From Planctomycetota bacterium (GTDB taxonomy: Bacteria > Planctomycetota > Planctomycetia > Pirellulales > Pirellulaceae), in NCBI GenBank assembly GCA_024277285.1, contig JAJRVM010000178.1, positions 1 to 64,000 of the forward strand: 64,000 bases of DNA, in the 5' to 3' direction. The notes under the pieces were generated by a model. That model did not search any database and was not told the DNA's origin. It saw nothing but the letters and a program-made list of their open reading frames with translations. Positions within the stretch are counted from its first letter, which is position 1; the number at the start of each line of letters is the position of its first letter. Below, in pieces: positions 27,596 to 37,540 of the stretch. The translations under genes and the position numbers were made by a program.

Positions 27596-27868
27596 GTCTT
27601 GTAAATCCCTTTTCAATGCTAGTAATTTGAGTCCATTCTGCCCAAGTCCCTCGGTTCTGGGCGGCGGAGTTTCCCACGAAGGTTCAAGGGTGTCAAGGCG
27701 AATGCCCGACGGTGTCGCCTTCCCGTTTGGCCCAACCAACCGCACATGTCCTGCCCCCGAACCTGGCCGACGGTCGACGTGGTACAATCAAGGCCCCTGG
27801 CCAAATCGGCGTGCGTAACTCGGAACTGCTCGCCATGCGTCAGCCGCCCTGCAGCAGCCATCCTCAGG

Positions 27869-27974
27869 CTAGGCTTCGTCTCAAAACTCGGAATCGTCCC
27901 CTGCTACTCCGCATAACGGCCGGAAGAATCGAGTCACTTGCCTGCGTGAAAGGGCGTTTTGAGACGAAGCCTAG
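27869..27974. mobile_element. MITE-like element with perfect 19-bp inverted ends
   Basis: CTAGGCTTCGTCTCAAAAC at 27869-27887 is repeated exactly in inverse at 27956-27974, enclosing 68 bp. If TA is the target duplication, the terminal repeats are 16 bp starting GGCTTCGTC, as in IS630/Tc1-type transposons; CTAG is another possible target. It is too short to code for a transposase. It sits between the lipoprotein gene and the small membrane protein gene. Confidence 0.6.
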
Positions 27975-28026
27975 TCTGATCGCTTTTTGAAAACCAAAAT
28001 TGCTGGCGGGAACAGAGGATACGATC

Positions 28027-28287
28027 ATGCGTGATATCACCCGGCCCGGCCTGATTTACTTTAAGGGGTTTCTTTTTGTCCTGACCGGCACGCTCGCCTC
28101 CATTCTGCTATGGCTGGAACACCCGACACCAAAAGTCGCGTTACTGCTAGCACTTGCCATCTGGTGTTTCGCACGTGCCTACTACTTCGCCTTCTATGTC
28201 ATCGAAAAATACGTTGACAGCAGCTACAGATTCGCCGGCATCTGGTCGTTTGTGTGCTATCAGTGGAAGAATTGGCGCCGGCCGTAA
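28027..28287 (+). CDS. Small two-helix membrane protein
   Basis: 86 aa from the ATG at 28027, which has AGAGGAT upstream. Two membrane segments: YFKGFLFVLTGTLASILLWL (about 11-30) and TPKVALLLALAIWCFARAYY (about 33-53), then a cytoplasmic-looking Tyr/Trp-rich tail ending QWKNWRRP. No family recognised. The MITE-like element ends 52 bp upstream and may carry its promoter or terminator signals. Confidence 0.75.
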   Translation: MRDITRPGLIYFKGFLFVLTGTLASILLWLEHPTPKVALLLALAIWCFARAYYFAFYVIEKYVDSSYRFAGIWSFVCYQWKNWRRP

Positions 28288-28899
28288 TGGCCATGAACGA
28301 GATGGGCGAACAGGTACGCCGGCTCATTGCACCGACCGCCGTCCGAAATTGGCCACCACGCCCAACGACGACACGATCTGCGATGCTCCACCGCCACACC
28401 GTTCCCTCTACGGATACGTTCGGCTGCCGCAAGCCTGACCGGGCCGATCAAACGTGCGACGCCCCCCCGGTCTACTCCCACATGAACCCGCGAAGTGATT
28501 TCGTCCGCCGCGTAAAGCTACGCGACACAGGCCGACTTTAAGGGTTACTCCGAAACGACGGTCGACGTCTTAACGAGTCACGCCAGATTTGCGGGAGTGG
28601 TTGCAAGTATCAATCCGATAAGAGGGGATGTGACGAATAGCACTTGTCGCGTCAGCCTCAAGCTCAACCCAGGTTATGCCCACGCGAGGGCGAGGCAACT
28701 CGAGCACGGAATTGACACCTGCTTCGCGCTTGGATTACGCATACCAAGTGGCAAGTGTGAGCGAGGCGACAATTTGACAACTGCTTCACTAGTACAGCCT
28801 GCCAGAATGCCCCCGTGAACCACCGGTACGTCGTTTGCGAATCCTGCCTGGTGACGGCGACCGACAGTGACGCAGATTTTAACGCAAGGATGCCAAACT
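28288..28899. other. Intergenic region before the BBP7 gene
   Basis: 612 bp with no convincing gene; overlapping open frames have no family features. An AAGGA box at about 28887-28891 serves the next gene. No clear promoter seen. Confidence 0.5.
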
Positions 28900-30252
28900 A
28901 TGGTCAAAACAACTACGGGCCTCATGCTATCGATCGGGGTGGTGTTGCTCACCTGCGCGGCCGACTCGTACGGCGCGGAACTCACCCGCGCAATCCCATC
29001 TGCGTTCTCGCAAACACCGATCGAAGCGGTAGAGGTCAGTGCGGCCCCGGTTCCCGCCTCGATGGACCTGTGGAGCGATACAGAATCGAGCGCAGCGTGC
29101 GACGGCAACTGTGCAGACGCCAGCTGCAACGATTGTGCGGAGCGCGGACGTTGCGCCAGTTGGTGTTCTCCACGCTGGTATGGTCAGGCAGAGTTGCTGA
29201 CCTGGTGGACGAAAGGGAATCAAATCCCGGCCTTGGTAACGACCAGCCCTGACGGAACGCCTCAAGCAGACGCCGGCATTCTGGGCCGACCGGGCACGCA
29301 AGTCTTGCACGGTGGCAACAGCGTCGACGGCAATTATCGCGTCGGAATGCGATTCACGCTCGGTCGCTGGCTGGACGATTGCCGGACGACTGGTATTGAA
29401 CTGACGTGGATTTCCCTGGGCGACGGTGCCAACACAGGCAACTATTCAATCCAATCCGTGGGGAATCCACTGAGCCCAATTTTGGCACGTCCATTCTTCA
29501 ACATCTTGGGAAATCAGCAGGATGCGGCACTGGTCGCTTTCCCCGGCCAGGTCGAAGGCGGGATCGACGTCCGAACCAGCAGTGAAATGCACTCGATGTC
29601 GTTGCTGCTGCGTCGCAACCTCTGGCAAGCCGGTGGCGACCGCATCGATGTGGTCGGTGGATATCGGTATTTTCGCTATCGTGAAGGACTGACGGTCGAC
29701 CAACGGCTGGTCGTAACCGATCCAAACGGCCCGGTCGCGACGGGCACCACGATCGATCTACTCGATTCATTTTCCACTGAAAACGATTTTCACGGTGGCG
29801 AGATTGGCATTGCCGCAGTTATGAACCGAGGAGCATGGTCATTCGACATGTTGACCAAGCTGGCAGTGGGGAACATGTACCAGCAAGTAAACATTCGAGG
29901 CACCAACACGGTCGCGGTCCCCAACCAACCACCCGTGACGGCCTCGGGTGGCCTGCTGGCACTCGCAACCAACATGGGCCAGTACGACCGTAACGATTTC
30001 GCCTTCCTGCCCGAGCTCAACTTGAACGCTCGCTATTGCCTCAGCCAGAACATCTCGCTGACGATGGGCTACTCGCTGCTGTGGATCACCAACGTCATGC
30101 GGAGTGGCGATCAGATCGACACCGGGATTAATGTCTCGCAACTGCCGGCCAACGGCAACGCGTTGATCGGCCCGCCCCGCCCCGCCCCGATCTTGTCGGA
30201 CACCACCATGTGGATCCAAGGGGTAAACCTGGGAGTGGCATTCACCTATTGA
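28900..30252 (+). CDS. BBP7-type outer-membrane beta-barrel protein
   Basis: 450 aa from the ATG at 28900 (AAGGA upstream). Signal peptide MVKTTTGLMLSIGVVLLTC then AADSYGA. A Cys-rich plug (CDGNCADASCNDCAERGRC, about 70-90) precedes WYGQAELLTWWTKGNQIPAL, the opening of planctomycete BBP7 barrels. Many alternating strands follow, such as RVGMRFTLGRWL, RIDVVGGYRYFRYREGL and the terminal strand VNLGVAFTY ending in an aromatic residue, as outer-membrane proteins do. It is probably a surface porin-like protein of unknown cargo. A strong terminator follows. Confidence 0.9.
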   Translation: MVKTTTGLMLSIGVVLLTCAADSYGAELTRAIPSAFSQTPIEAVEVSAAPVPASMDLWSDTESSAACDGNCADASCNDCAERGRCASWCSPRWYGQAELLTWWTKGNQIPALVTTSPDGTPQADAGILGRPGTQVLHGGNSVDGNYRVGMRFTLGRWLDDCRTTGIELTWISLGDGANTGNYSIQSVGNPLSPILARPFFNILGNQQDAALVAFPGQVEGGIDVRTSSEMHSMSLLLRRNLWQAGGDRIDVVGGYRYFRYREGLTVDQRLVVTDPNGPVATGTTIDLLDSFSTENDFHGGEIGIAAVMNRGAWSFDMLTKLAVGNMYQQVNIRGTNTVAVPNQPPVTASGGLLALATNMGQYDRNDFAFLPELNLNARYCLSQNISLTMGYSLLWITNVMRSGDQIDTGINVSQLPANGNALIGPPRPAPILSDTTMWIQGVNLGVAFTY

Positions 30253-30282
30253 TCCACTCGAAGAAAACGACTGCGTACGCCA

Positions 30283-30321
30283 AGCACCCTGACCAGATCA
30301 CTCTGGTCAGGGTGCTTTTTT
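30283..30321 (+). terminator. Intrinsic terminator after the BBP7 gene
   Basis: A perfect 15-bp stem, AGCACCCTGACCAGA (30283-30297) with TCTGGTCAGGGTGCT (30302-30316), a 4-nt loop and a following T run. It lies 30 bp after the stop codon. Confidence 0.95.
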
Positions 30322-30338
30322 GGTATCAGTTTAGCCGC

Positions 30339-30530
30339 TTGCAGCGTTTGACTAAGTCAGGGCCCCCCTACGAGCTTGCCCCGTAGGTGAACGAGTTTTG
30401 CCAACTAAGACGCCGATACCAACAACTCCCCCCCCCCTCGCCCTCACCGCCGAAGGCCGGAGGGGAAGGCGCCGTTTCTAGCCCAATAAACTTCTTCACC
30501 CACCGCACAAGGCGGTGGGGATCGATCCAT
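30339..30530. repeat. Dispersed repeat, family B copy 2
   Basis: Matches 9871-10010 in TTGCAGCGTTTGACT, the GGTGAACG block, CTTCTTCACCCACCGCACAA and CGATCCATA. It has about 50 extra bases in the middle, with a poly-C run and a CACCGCCGAAGGCCGG segment. Its core hairpin (CCCACCGC with GCGGTGGG) is the reverse complement of a family A hairpin. It fills most of the gap between the BBP7 terminator and der. No gene seen to 30651. Confidence 0.7.
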
Positions 30531-30651
30531 AGCCGAATGACGAAATACCCAATGAAGCATTGCGGACGTTGGCAACCGCTTCGTCCGCCCGCCCGCCCTG
30601 GTTTCGCCTTCGTAGCGCATCACCTGAAAGTGCTGGCATTCAAACACGCCT

Positions 30652-31995
30652 TCAAATACCCACATCGTCACGATGGTCATCATCGCCGCGGCGGTGCAAG
30701 TACAGCTTGATCGGGATTTCGCCGAACGGGAGATAATCGCGCAGTGTATTGAGCAAGTAGCGCCGGTAGTCGCGTGTAAACGCTTGCGGCATATTGCACA
30801 TCAGGATGATCGTGGGGGGCTGCGTACCGACCTGCGTGGCATAGTAGATTTTTGGACGACGGTGCTTGTGCAGCGGCGGCGGATGATGATCCAGCGCGCG
30901 TCGCACGAGCCGGTTCAGCTCCCCCGTACCAACGCGCTGCCGTGCTTGTTTGAACAGCATCTGCGCGTGATTAAGCAGTGTTTTCATATTCTTGCCCGTC
31001 TGCCCAGTAATGAACGCAATCGGGGCAAACTGCATCGTGCCGAAGTTATCACGCAAGTAATCCACCCACCGCTCGGTAGGCATGTGTTCGACCATCAAGT
31101 CCCATTTATTGACGACGAAGACACAGGGCTTGTACTGCTCCGCAATATACTGGCACAGCTGTTTATCGACTTTGCTGATCCGCTGCGATGCGTCAAAGAG
31201 CAACAGCACGACGTCCGCACGACGCACGCTGCGTTGGGCTCGTTGCATTCCGTAGAAGTCGACATCGGTACGAATACTCTTCGTCTTCCGCAAACCGGGT
31301 GTATCGATGGCCAGGAACGATTTGCCATCCATCTCGAAACGCACATCGACACTGTCGCGTGTCGTACCCGGCACCTCACTGACAATCATCCGCTCCGCTT
31401 GAATCAACGAATTGATAAACGTGCTCTTGCCAACGTTGCGTCGACCGACCAGAGTGACTTTCATTTCCGTTTCGACCGACTCGTCCTCGTCCGTCGCCGC
31501 GGGCAGACGTTCCTGAATTAGACGCAGCAAAACGTCCTTGTTCCGGCCCTGGTGCACACTGACCTTAAGCAGCTTGCCGCGTCCCAAACGGTAGAATTCA
31601 TCCGCCTCTGAATCCAACTTGATATCGTCCGTCTTGTTTGCCAGGCAGAGGATTGGTTTATCGACGGCGCGCAACCGCTCGTTTACCAACTCGTCAAGCG
31701 GAGTGATCCCGCTGCGCGTATCGACAACGAACAGGATGACATCGGCCGAATCGATCGCCACGCTGATCTGACCTTCCACTTCTTCCGTCAGATTATCCAC
31801 GTCCTTGATGCCGATCCCCCCCGTGTCGACCAGCTCGAAATACCGATCTTCCAGCTCGATCAACTGGGTAAGGCGATCGCGCGTGACACCCGCAACGTCG
31901 TCAACAATAGCGATGCGCCGACCTGCAAGCCAGTTGAAAACACTGGACTTGCCGACGTTGGGACGACCGACGATAGCAACTTGGGGAACAGCCAT
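30652..31995 (-). CDS. der: Ribosome-assembly GTPase Der (EngA)
   Basis: 447 aa from the ATG at 31995 (AGGGAC box). Der has two consecutive GTPase domains and a KH-like RNA-binding end, and it acts in 50S ribosome assembly. Domain 1: G1 GRPNVGKSSVFN (about 8-19), G3 DTGGIG, G4 NKTD. Domain 2: G1 GRRNVGKSTFIN (about 190), G3 DTPGLR, G4 NKWD. The C-terminal KH region contains HRRPKIYYATQVGTQPPTI and NTLRDYLPFGEIPIKLYL. Its final residues (HRRGDDDHRDD) form a charged tail. Essential in most bacteria. Confidence 0.97.
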   Translation of the reverse strand: MAVPQVAIVGRPNVGKSSVFNWLAGRRIAIVDDVAGVTRDRLTQLIELEDRYFELVDTGGIGIKDVDNLTEEVEGQISVAIDSADVILFVVDTRSGITPLDELVNERLRAVDKPILCLANKTDDIKLDSEADEFYRLGRGKLLKVSVHQGRNKDVLLRLIQERLPAATDEDESVETEMKVTLVGRRNVGKSTFINSLIQAERMIVSEVPGTTRDSVDVRFEMDGKSFLAIDTPGLRKTKSIRTDVDFYGMQRAQRSVRRADVVLLLFDASQRISKVDKQLCQYIAEQYKPCVFVVNKWDLMVEHMPTERWVDYLRDNFGTMQFAPIAFITGQTGKNMKTLLNHAQMLFKQARQRVGTGELNRLVRRALDHHPPPLHKHRRPKIYYATQVGTQPPTIILMCNMPQAFTRDYRRYLLNTLRDYLPFGEIPIKLYLHRRGDDDHRDDVGI

Positions 31996-32409
31996 AGTGT
32001 CCCTATGATAGTCGACCGGCCTGGGCAACGACAGATCAGGTCGTCAGGAACGTTGCCAGCGTCTATACTTGCGGTGCGGTGCTCGGCAAAATGGCCCGCT
32101 GCGCGAATCCGGGCTGCGCGGCTGCTGGACACCGCCACAGTGCCGTGTGACTGGCGAGCCCCACCCCACGCACGCCTGCAAACACGGGGCGATCGTTGCG
32201 AAAACTCGCGAGATACGCTGCCTGCATGCACGAGCACGCATGGAATGCCCAATCTACGGAGAACCTATTTGGGAATTCGCTGAACGACTGCTCGGAGCCG
32301 AAAATCGCTTGATTCTGCTCCACAATGGAGGTTGAAATCGAACCGATCGTGCGTTGGGGACTATTTTCAAAACACGTTCTAAAAAGTGCGTGACCGGAGG
32401 CCAAGGGTC
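31996..32409. other. Divergent control region between der and the glycosylase gene
   Basis: About 414 bp that must hold both promoters, but no clear promoter boxes could be fixed by eye. No gene, RNA or repeat recognised. Confidence 0.45.
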
Positions 32410-33300
32410 GTGGAATCGTCAGACCAACAACAACTTCGCCGACTCGTCTTGCAGCGTCTGCATAGTCTGCAGAATGCAGGCGTGCTCGATCTGCCGCGTC
32501 CCCAACCGGGCCCTTCACAAGGCGCAAGCAACGCGGCAAGGCTCGACAATCCGACCCAGCCCAAGCCGACCGTGCCCCCTATCGGCTCACCATTGCCTCA
32601 GGAGGAACCTGTGCCTCAACGTCGTTCAACTCGGCCCACTCGCCCGGAAACCGCGCCGCAAGGCACCAAACCGGACGCTACCTCGACCTCTGCGGCGGAC
32701 GATTCGGCGCCACCGATGGACCGTGCTCAACGCGTCGCTGCATTGACGGCGCTCAGCGCTGAGGTCGCCGCGTGTTCGCGATGCAGGGAACTGGCCAGCA
32801 CGCGCGCCAATACGGTTTTCGGCGTCGGCGATCCCATGGCTCGGCTCGTGTTCCTGGGCGAAGCACCCGGAGCGGACGAGGATCGGCAGGGCGAGCCATT
32901 CGTCGGCCGCGCCGGCCAGTTGCTGACCAAAATCATCGAGGCATGTACGTTACGCCGCGAGGATGTCTATATTCTGAATATTCTCAAGTGTCGCCCACCG
33001 GGCAACCGCAACCCACTGCCCGACGAAGTCACTCATTGCACCGGCTATCTGCAGCGTCAATTGAGTATCATTCGCCCTGAGTTCATTTGTTGCTTGGGAG
33101 CAGTCGCGGCACAAAACCTGCTTAAGACGACGACTCCGATTGGAAAACTGCGCGGCAAGTTCCACCAGTTTGGAGAAATCAAGGTCGTGGCGACGTACCA
33201 CCCCGCCTATCTGCTCAGAAACCCGAACGCCAAACGCGCCACGTGGGACGACATGAAAATGCTCATGCGCGAGCTGGGGATTCAAATCCCAGATCGCTGA
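32410..33300 (+). CDS. Type-4 uracil-DNA glycosylase
   Basis: 296 aa from the GTG at 32410, which has GGAGG upstream; a GTG at 32386 lacks one. It removes uracil from DNA. Residues 1-100 are a low-complexity linker (Pro, Thr, Ser) unusual for the family. The catalytic domain follows: [56 protein letters not shown] and [10 protein letters not shown]. The Cys pair in CSRC and two later Cys (KC, HC) are the usual 4Fe-4S ligands. Length above the family norm (about 200) comes from the linker. Confidence 0.93.
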   Translation: MESSDQQQLRRLVLQRLHSLQNAGVLDLPRPQPGPSQGASNAARLDNPTQPKPTVPPIGSPLPQEEPVPQRRSTRPTRPETAPQGTKPDATSTSAADDSAPPMDRAQRVAALTALSAEVAACSRCRELASTRANTVFGVGDPMARLVFLGEAPGADEDRQGEPFVGRAGQLLTKIIEACTLRREDVYILNILKCRPPGNRNPLPDEVTHCTGYLQRQLSIIRPEFICCLGAVAAQNLLKTTTPIGKLRGKFHQFGEIKVVATYHPAYLLRNPNAKRATWDDMKMLMRELGIQIPDR

Positions 33301-33438
33301 TATCCCCGTTTCTGACAAAGTGTGTGGTAGAGTTGTTGGCACGGGGCGCGCGGTCGGCAAGAAGCGGTCCGCCGGGTTGCCGAACTCGTCATTTGACCCG
33401 AGCTTTCTCTAACGACCACTCGACTGACACCACTCACG

Positions 33439-34761
33439 ATGTCTCAGCGTCTTTCATCCAACGCGCCCCACACAACCTTGGGCTGGTCCTTTGTCGCCAC
33501 GTTACTTGTGCTGTTGCATTTGCTTACTGGCTGCCGCGCGGAACCGCCCACACTCCCAGCGTCTGCAGATCCTACCATCGCGGCGACGGACGCCGCACTG
33601 CCCAACACCGAATTGCAATCGGCCATCCAGCGCTCGGCTCGGTATCTGGCCGATGCATGCGCTGCCGACGGCCGGTTCGTTTACCGAATTAATCTCGACC
33701 CCACGGTGAAAGTAGCGGCCCGCTACAACGTGTTGCGACATGCCGGAGCGGTCTATGCACTAGCACAATATTGCCAGGACGATTGCCAGCAATCGCCCGA
33801 CGCGCGGGTGAAAACGGCGTTGCTTCGCGCGGCAAAATTCTTGCGCCGCGAGTGTATAGCACCCGCCGCGAACAACCCGAACTTGCTGGCCGTCTGGTCC
33901 GATCCCAAACTGGTCGGAGGCACGCAACCACGGCAGGCAAAACTGGGCGGCACCGGCTTAGGGCTTGTAGCTCTGTTGGAGGTCGAAAAAATTGAACCTG
34001 GGTTCACTCCCGTCGATGAGTTGCGCAAGCTTGGCCGCTTCTTGGTCTACATGCAAAAGAGTGATGGTAGTTTCTACTCGAAGTACTTTCCGAGTTCCGG
34101 GCGCAACGACACTTGGCACTCCGTCTATTATCCGGGCGAGGCGTCCCTTGGCCTGCTCATGCTGTACGAACACGATCGAGCAACGCAATGGCTGCACACC
34201 GCGACCAAGGCGTTGACCAACCTGGCTCATCGTGCCAAGCGGCAGCCCGACACTTTTCCTGACCAATGGTACTTACTGGCACTCGGCCACTGGCTGACCA
34301 ACGCGACCGATCCGTCGACGAGCGCCGAGCATGACACGTTGTTGGACCACGCGCGACGCCTGTGCCGAGACATGGTCCGTGAACAGCAAGAACAACTCGA
34401 GCAACCACGCATTGCAGGTTGCTTTACCCCAGAAGGACGCACCTGCCCCTCCGCGACGCGGCTCGAAGGGCTTATCGCTGCACTGCAATACCTCCCCGAC
34501 GAGGACACTCAACTGCGTCGCGACGTTCGCACCGCAGTGCAATTGGGTGTGCCGTTCCTACTGTCCAGCCAGGTCCATGAAGGGCCGTATGCCGGCGCAC
34601 TGCCCCGTTTCAAACCAGGCTTCGAGCCCAACGACATCAAGGACGCCGAGAAACCTCGCCTGCAAGAAGTTCGCATCGACTATGTCCAGCATGCGCTCTC
34701 CGCGTTGCTCGCGTACCGGCGTCTTGGTCTTGCGCAGCCAACGGCATCAGAGAGGGAGTAG
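33439..34761 (+). CDS. Lipoprotein with alpha/alpha-toroid-like region
   Basis: 440 aa. The signal SFVATLLVLLHLLTGC marks a lipoprotein with Cys at about 31. The remaining protein is a chain of paired helices with glycine-containing turns (RHAGAVYALAQYC, GGTGLGLVALLEVEK, YPGEASLGLLMLYEHD, DQWYLLALGHWL, EGLIAALQYLPDEDTQLR), the pattern of terpenoid-cyclase-like or glycosidase-like alpha/alpha toroids. Motif FYSKYFPSSGRND is distinctive. No catalytic residues could be assigned. Probably periplasmic; function unknown. Confidence 0.75.
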   Translation: MSQRLSSNAPHTTLGWSFVATLLVLLHLLTGCRAEPPTLPASADPTIAATDAALPNTELQSAIQRSARYLADACAADGRFVYRINLDPTVKVAARYNVLRHAGAVYALAQYCQDDCQQSPDARVKTALLRAAKFLRRECIAPAANNPNLLAVWSDPKLVGGTQPRQAKLGGTGLGLVALLEVEKIEPGFTPVDELRKLGRFLVYMQKSDGSFYSKYFPSSGRNDTWHSVYYPGEASLGLLMLYEHDRATQWLHTATKALTNLAHRAKRQPDTFPDQWYLLALGHWLTNATDPSTSAEHDTLLDHARRLCRDMVREQQEQLEQPRIAGCFTPEGRTCPSATRLEGLIAALQYLPDEDTQLRRDVRTAVQLGVPFLLSSQVHEGPYAGALPRFKPGFEPNDIKDAEKPRLQEVRIDYVQHALSALLAYRRLGLAQPTASERE

Positions 34762-34851
34762 AGCGGCCTTCGTTGCAAGAGTAAGGAACCGCTTACGACC
34801 GCAGGCCTTTCGGTCGTCGAGCAAACCATCGCCTGAGCGGGCGGCGCGCCA

Positions 34852-35784
34852 TCAGCCGCCCAAACGCTCAATTTCGTATGCCGTGTGTTTTCGCCTCGAC
34901 TTGTTGACCCGCATCGCCCCCAAGCTTGCGAATTGCGCGGCAATCTCTTTCGCCCGTTGCGGCGCCACCGAGCCACGATGAGCGTACAACAAGTAACGCA
35001 GTACCAGCGGTGACTTCTGGGAGGTCGTTAATGGGTCTTGCATGCAGGCCGAGGCGATCATCCATCCGTCTTCGCGCACGTGCCAATACGATGGATATCG
35101 TGGATTGCTGGGGTGATCGAAGTAGGTAATCCCCTCCGCTACCGGTTCCCTGGCAAGCCCAACCAGTCCGCTGTAATCGACCCAGTTGGCACGCTTGCCA
35201 AAGATGCCGGGTTCGCCCTGGCGTCCCTCACTATCCGTGATCGTGCCGCCGCCAAAACTGGCCGAGATCCCCTTGGCGACACGCACCCCGAGAAAACCGA
35301 AATTGCTCTTGCGAAACTCCAATGTCTGCGAGACGGGAACGAACGTCGATTGAATCTCAACCAGCGTCTCACCCGCATCCGCGGGCCGGATCGCCACAAT
35401 CACTTGCTGTTCGACCAACGCGCGTGGATCATGGCCGTCGAACCAACCCAATTTTACTGCCATCCGCGCCTCATCATCGCCGTCTTCATAGCAAAGCCAC
35501 TGCAATTGCCGAATCCGCGCCGGCGTCTGCTCGGTCCAAAAGTCGTTGCTAACGACATCGTGATGGGCAAACCAAATGCCCCGATGATGGTCGTGGTTGG
35601 GCGCGCCGGGATGCCCCATGCGAATCAACGAAGCTCCGGAAGGACCAACCAACGGATAGAAAAACGGCCGCGGATATGCGTTGCCAAAGTGCCAACGCAA
35701 CCGCTCGACACCTTCGATCTGCAACGAAACCTGTTGGTCAGGAAGTGGCACCATTCGGCATCGACTCAACGAAAACTTGGACAT
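34852..35784 (-). CDS. PmoA-like protein (DUF6807 family)
   Basis: 310 aa from the ATG at 35784 with GGAG upstream. The name comes from weak resemblance to methane monooxygenase PmoA, but family members are soluble beta-sandwich proteins common in planctomycetes next to sugar-catabolic genes. The signature HPGAPNHDHHRGIWFAHHDV is present, followed by RNA... no membrane helices. A HVREDGWMIASACMQDPL segment and SPLVLRYLLYAHRG follow near the C terminus. The substrate is unknown; a galactose-mutarotase-like fold is likely. No signal peptide, so probably cytoplasmic. Confidence 0.8.
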   Translation of the reverse strand: MSKFSLSRCRMVPLPDQQVSLQIEGVERLRWHFGNAYPRPFFYPLVGPSGASLIRMGHPGAPNHDHHRGIWFAHHDVVSNDFWTEQTPARIRQLQWLCYEDGDDEARMAVKLGWFDGHDPRALVEQQVIVAIRPADAGETLVEIQSTFVPVSQTLEFRKSNFGFLGVRVAKGISASFGGGTITDSEGRQGEPGIFGKRANWVDYSGLVGLAREPVAEGITYFDHPSNPRYPSYWHVREDGWMIASACMQDPLTTSQKSPLVLRYLLYAHRGSVAPQRAKEIAAQFASLGAMRVNKSRRKHTAYEIERLGG

Positions 35785-36004
35785 GGTGTTCTCCTTTGTT
35801 ACCGCACGCCTGCGCCACGCTGAAAGCGAATCGACGTAGTGCATCACATCCTGTATAAGTTCGTCACAACCCGTCGCAGCAGTCCATACCCGGACTAGCT
35901 GGGCAGCGTCATTTTGCGGCGCAACTTTTCGCAAGTAACGAATTGCGAATTACGTAACAGTTTACCCAAATGAACCGGCACTATTTGGCCATTGGGCATT
36001 TCGC

Positions 36005-36277
36005 AACTGTTTAGCCATCTGAAGTGGGACGTGCACTCGAGTTCATTTCCCATCGGTCACCCCCCACCGCCTTGTGCGGTGGGTGAAGAGGATTGGTAGG
36101 CTACCCGTGGCGTCCCATCCCCCTCACATACACGGCCCCACTTCCCTCCCCGCCGCCTTCGGCGGCGGGGAGGGAAGCGGGGGGGGGGGTAGCTGGCATC
36201 GCGGGTAGCTCACCAGTCGTTTTCACCCACGGGACAAGCCCGTGGGAGTCTCTTGAAAGCGACATTACTTCATTCGG
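36005..36277. repeat. Dispersed hairpin-rich repeat, family A copy 2
   Basis: Matches 9565-9835 almost end to end. Its main hairpin is a perfect 17-bp stem (36141-36157 with 36161-36177) with the same TTC loop. Two stem pairs differ from copy 1 but are base-paired in both copies, and the small hairpin 36226-36233/36239-36246 carries a third compensated change. The trailing inverted end of copy 1 is missing here. It lies in the gap between the PmoA-like and ThuA-like genes; no gene seen in 35785-36435. Confidence 0.85.
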
Positions 36278-36435
36278 AATGCAACCGTTCACGAGCTCCG
36301 AAGTAGTTAACGGATCGCTGATTAGCGGTTCTTCTTCCGAGACTTGACGAGATTCGGCCATGGGCCATGAACGGTTATTTCGGTATTAGCCAGCATCCGA
36401 TAGGGTGGCTAAGTGACGCTGTACAAATGAGCGTG

Positions 36436-37263
36436 CTATTTTTGAGGTGGGTCGGACAACGTAATCGGGGCGCGCTCGGGCGCGGCAAGATCGGCTGCCC
36501 AATAGATGCCATTGCGTAACAACCGAACAAACTCGGCGACCTTGAAATCTTGAGGATGTCCCAAGGATGTGAAGAATACGCGGTTACCCGTCTTCGGCGT
36601 GTTTGTCCAAGCCACCGGTTCGGGCGATGCAATCCCCTCGGCACGCCCCGTCATCAACAAGGTAGTGGAATCAGCCAACGGTTGGCAGCGATAAAGCGAA
36701 CCAAACACGCGAAACTCACGCATGTTCACGCCCTGCAGAACGGGATGGTTCGCCTGCTTCTTGTTCGCGAGTGCGTACGACCGCAACTTGTTGCCGTAGT
36801 GATCATGATAGTTTCCACCAATTACCTGCGCGTCGAATTCGGGCCAATCAGCCAAACCCTCGGGGGGGCCTTCCTCGCGCAAACAAAACGCGTGGCACGA
36901 CGTGCGGATCCCGACAACCGGCCTTCCCTGGCGGATGTAATCGCGGATCACTGCAAGCTGCTTCGGGGGCAACGTACGCCGCCGGATAGAAAGGAGCACA
37001 ACATCTGCGTCCTTGACCGCGACGATGTTCGGGATATCGTTGCGATCTTTTGCGCTCGCCTTGACGATAGTAACACGAAAGTCCTTTGCCAGATTTGCCT
37101 TGGCGAATGGTGGCAGAGTCTGATCCGTCTTGTACTCGCCCTCTGCGATCACGATCACTAAGTGCGGTTTTTCCGACGCGCCGGCCCGCTCCAACTCGAC
37201 AAGCGAAACGGCTGAGCAGAATGCGGCGGTCGTGAAGAACAACGCAAGAAGGGGGTGTTTCAC
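36436..37263 (-). CDS. ThuA-domain protein, exported
   Basis: 275 aa from the GTG at 37263, which has GGAGAG upstream; the frame runs on to 37431 without support. A signal peptide (VKHPLLALFFTTAAFCSAVS) precedes a ThuA-like glutamine-amidotransferase fold (LVIVIAEGEYKTD, DADVVLLSIRRRTLPP, GRPVVGIRTSCHAF, VIGGNYHDHYG, GNRVFFTSLGHPQDF). The family occurs next to trehalose or glycan catabolic genes; the activity is unknown. C-terminal FVRLLRNGIYWAADL is typical. Probably periplasmic. Confidence 0.88.
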   Translation of the reverse strand: MKHPLLALFFTTAAFCSAVSLVELERAGASEKPHLVIVIAEGEYKTDQTLPPFAKANLAKDFRVTIVKASAKDRNDIPNIVAVKDADVVLLSIRRRTLPPKQLAVIRDYIRQGRPVVGIRTSCHAFCLREEGPPEGLADWPEFDAQVIGGNYHDHYGNKLRSYALANKKQANHPVLQGVNMREFRVFGSLYRCQPLADSTTLLMTGRAEGIASPEPVAWTNTPKTGNRVFFTSLGHPQDFKVAEFVRLLRNGIYWAADLAAPERAPITLSDPPQK

Positions 37264-37540
37264 GGTTCTCTCCAGGAAATCGACGGAGAACGCTGCCAGA
37301 CACAGCCACAACCGGGCCGGGCGAGGCGGGCGGTACTGGATGATGCAAACGTGCACCAAGGGGCATTGTAACGCAGAGAACCGCCAAGCAGGAGCAGCCT
37401 GCCGTACCGTCCGGTCTTTGTAGCGGTTCACGGCCCGTGGCGGTCAATTACTGCTCGTGCTCCCGAATAATGCAATTCGCATTTCTGGCAAACGGCAAGC
37501 CTACCGGAGAATCTTGCCCAAGTCATTTGCGTCCACCGGT

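Noticed and set aside
28815..29252. 145-aa plus-strand open frame overlapping the BBP7 gene
   Set aside because: Wrong frame against a clear signal-peptide gene; no Shine-Dalgarno.
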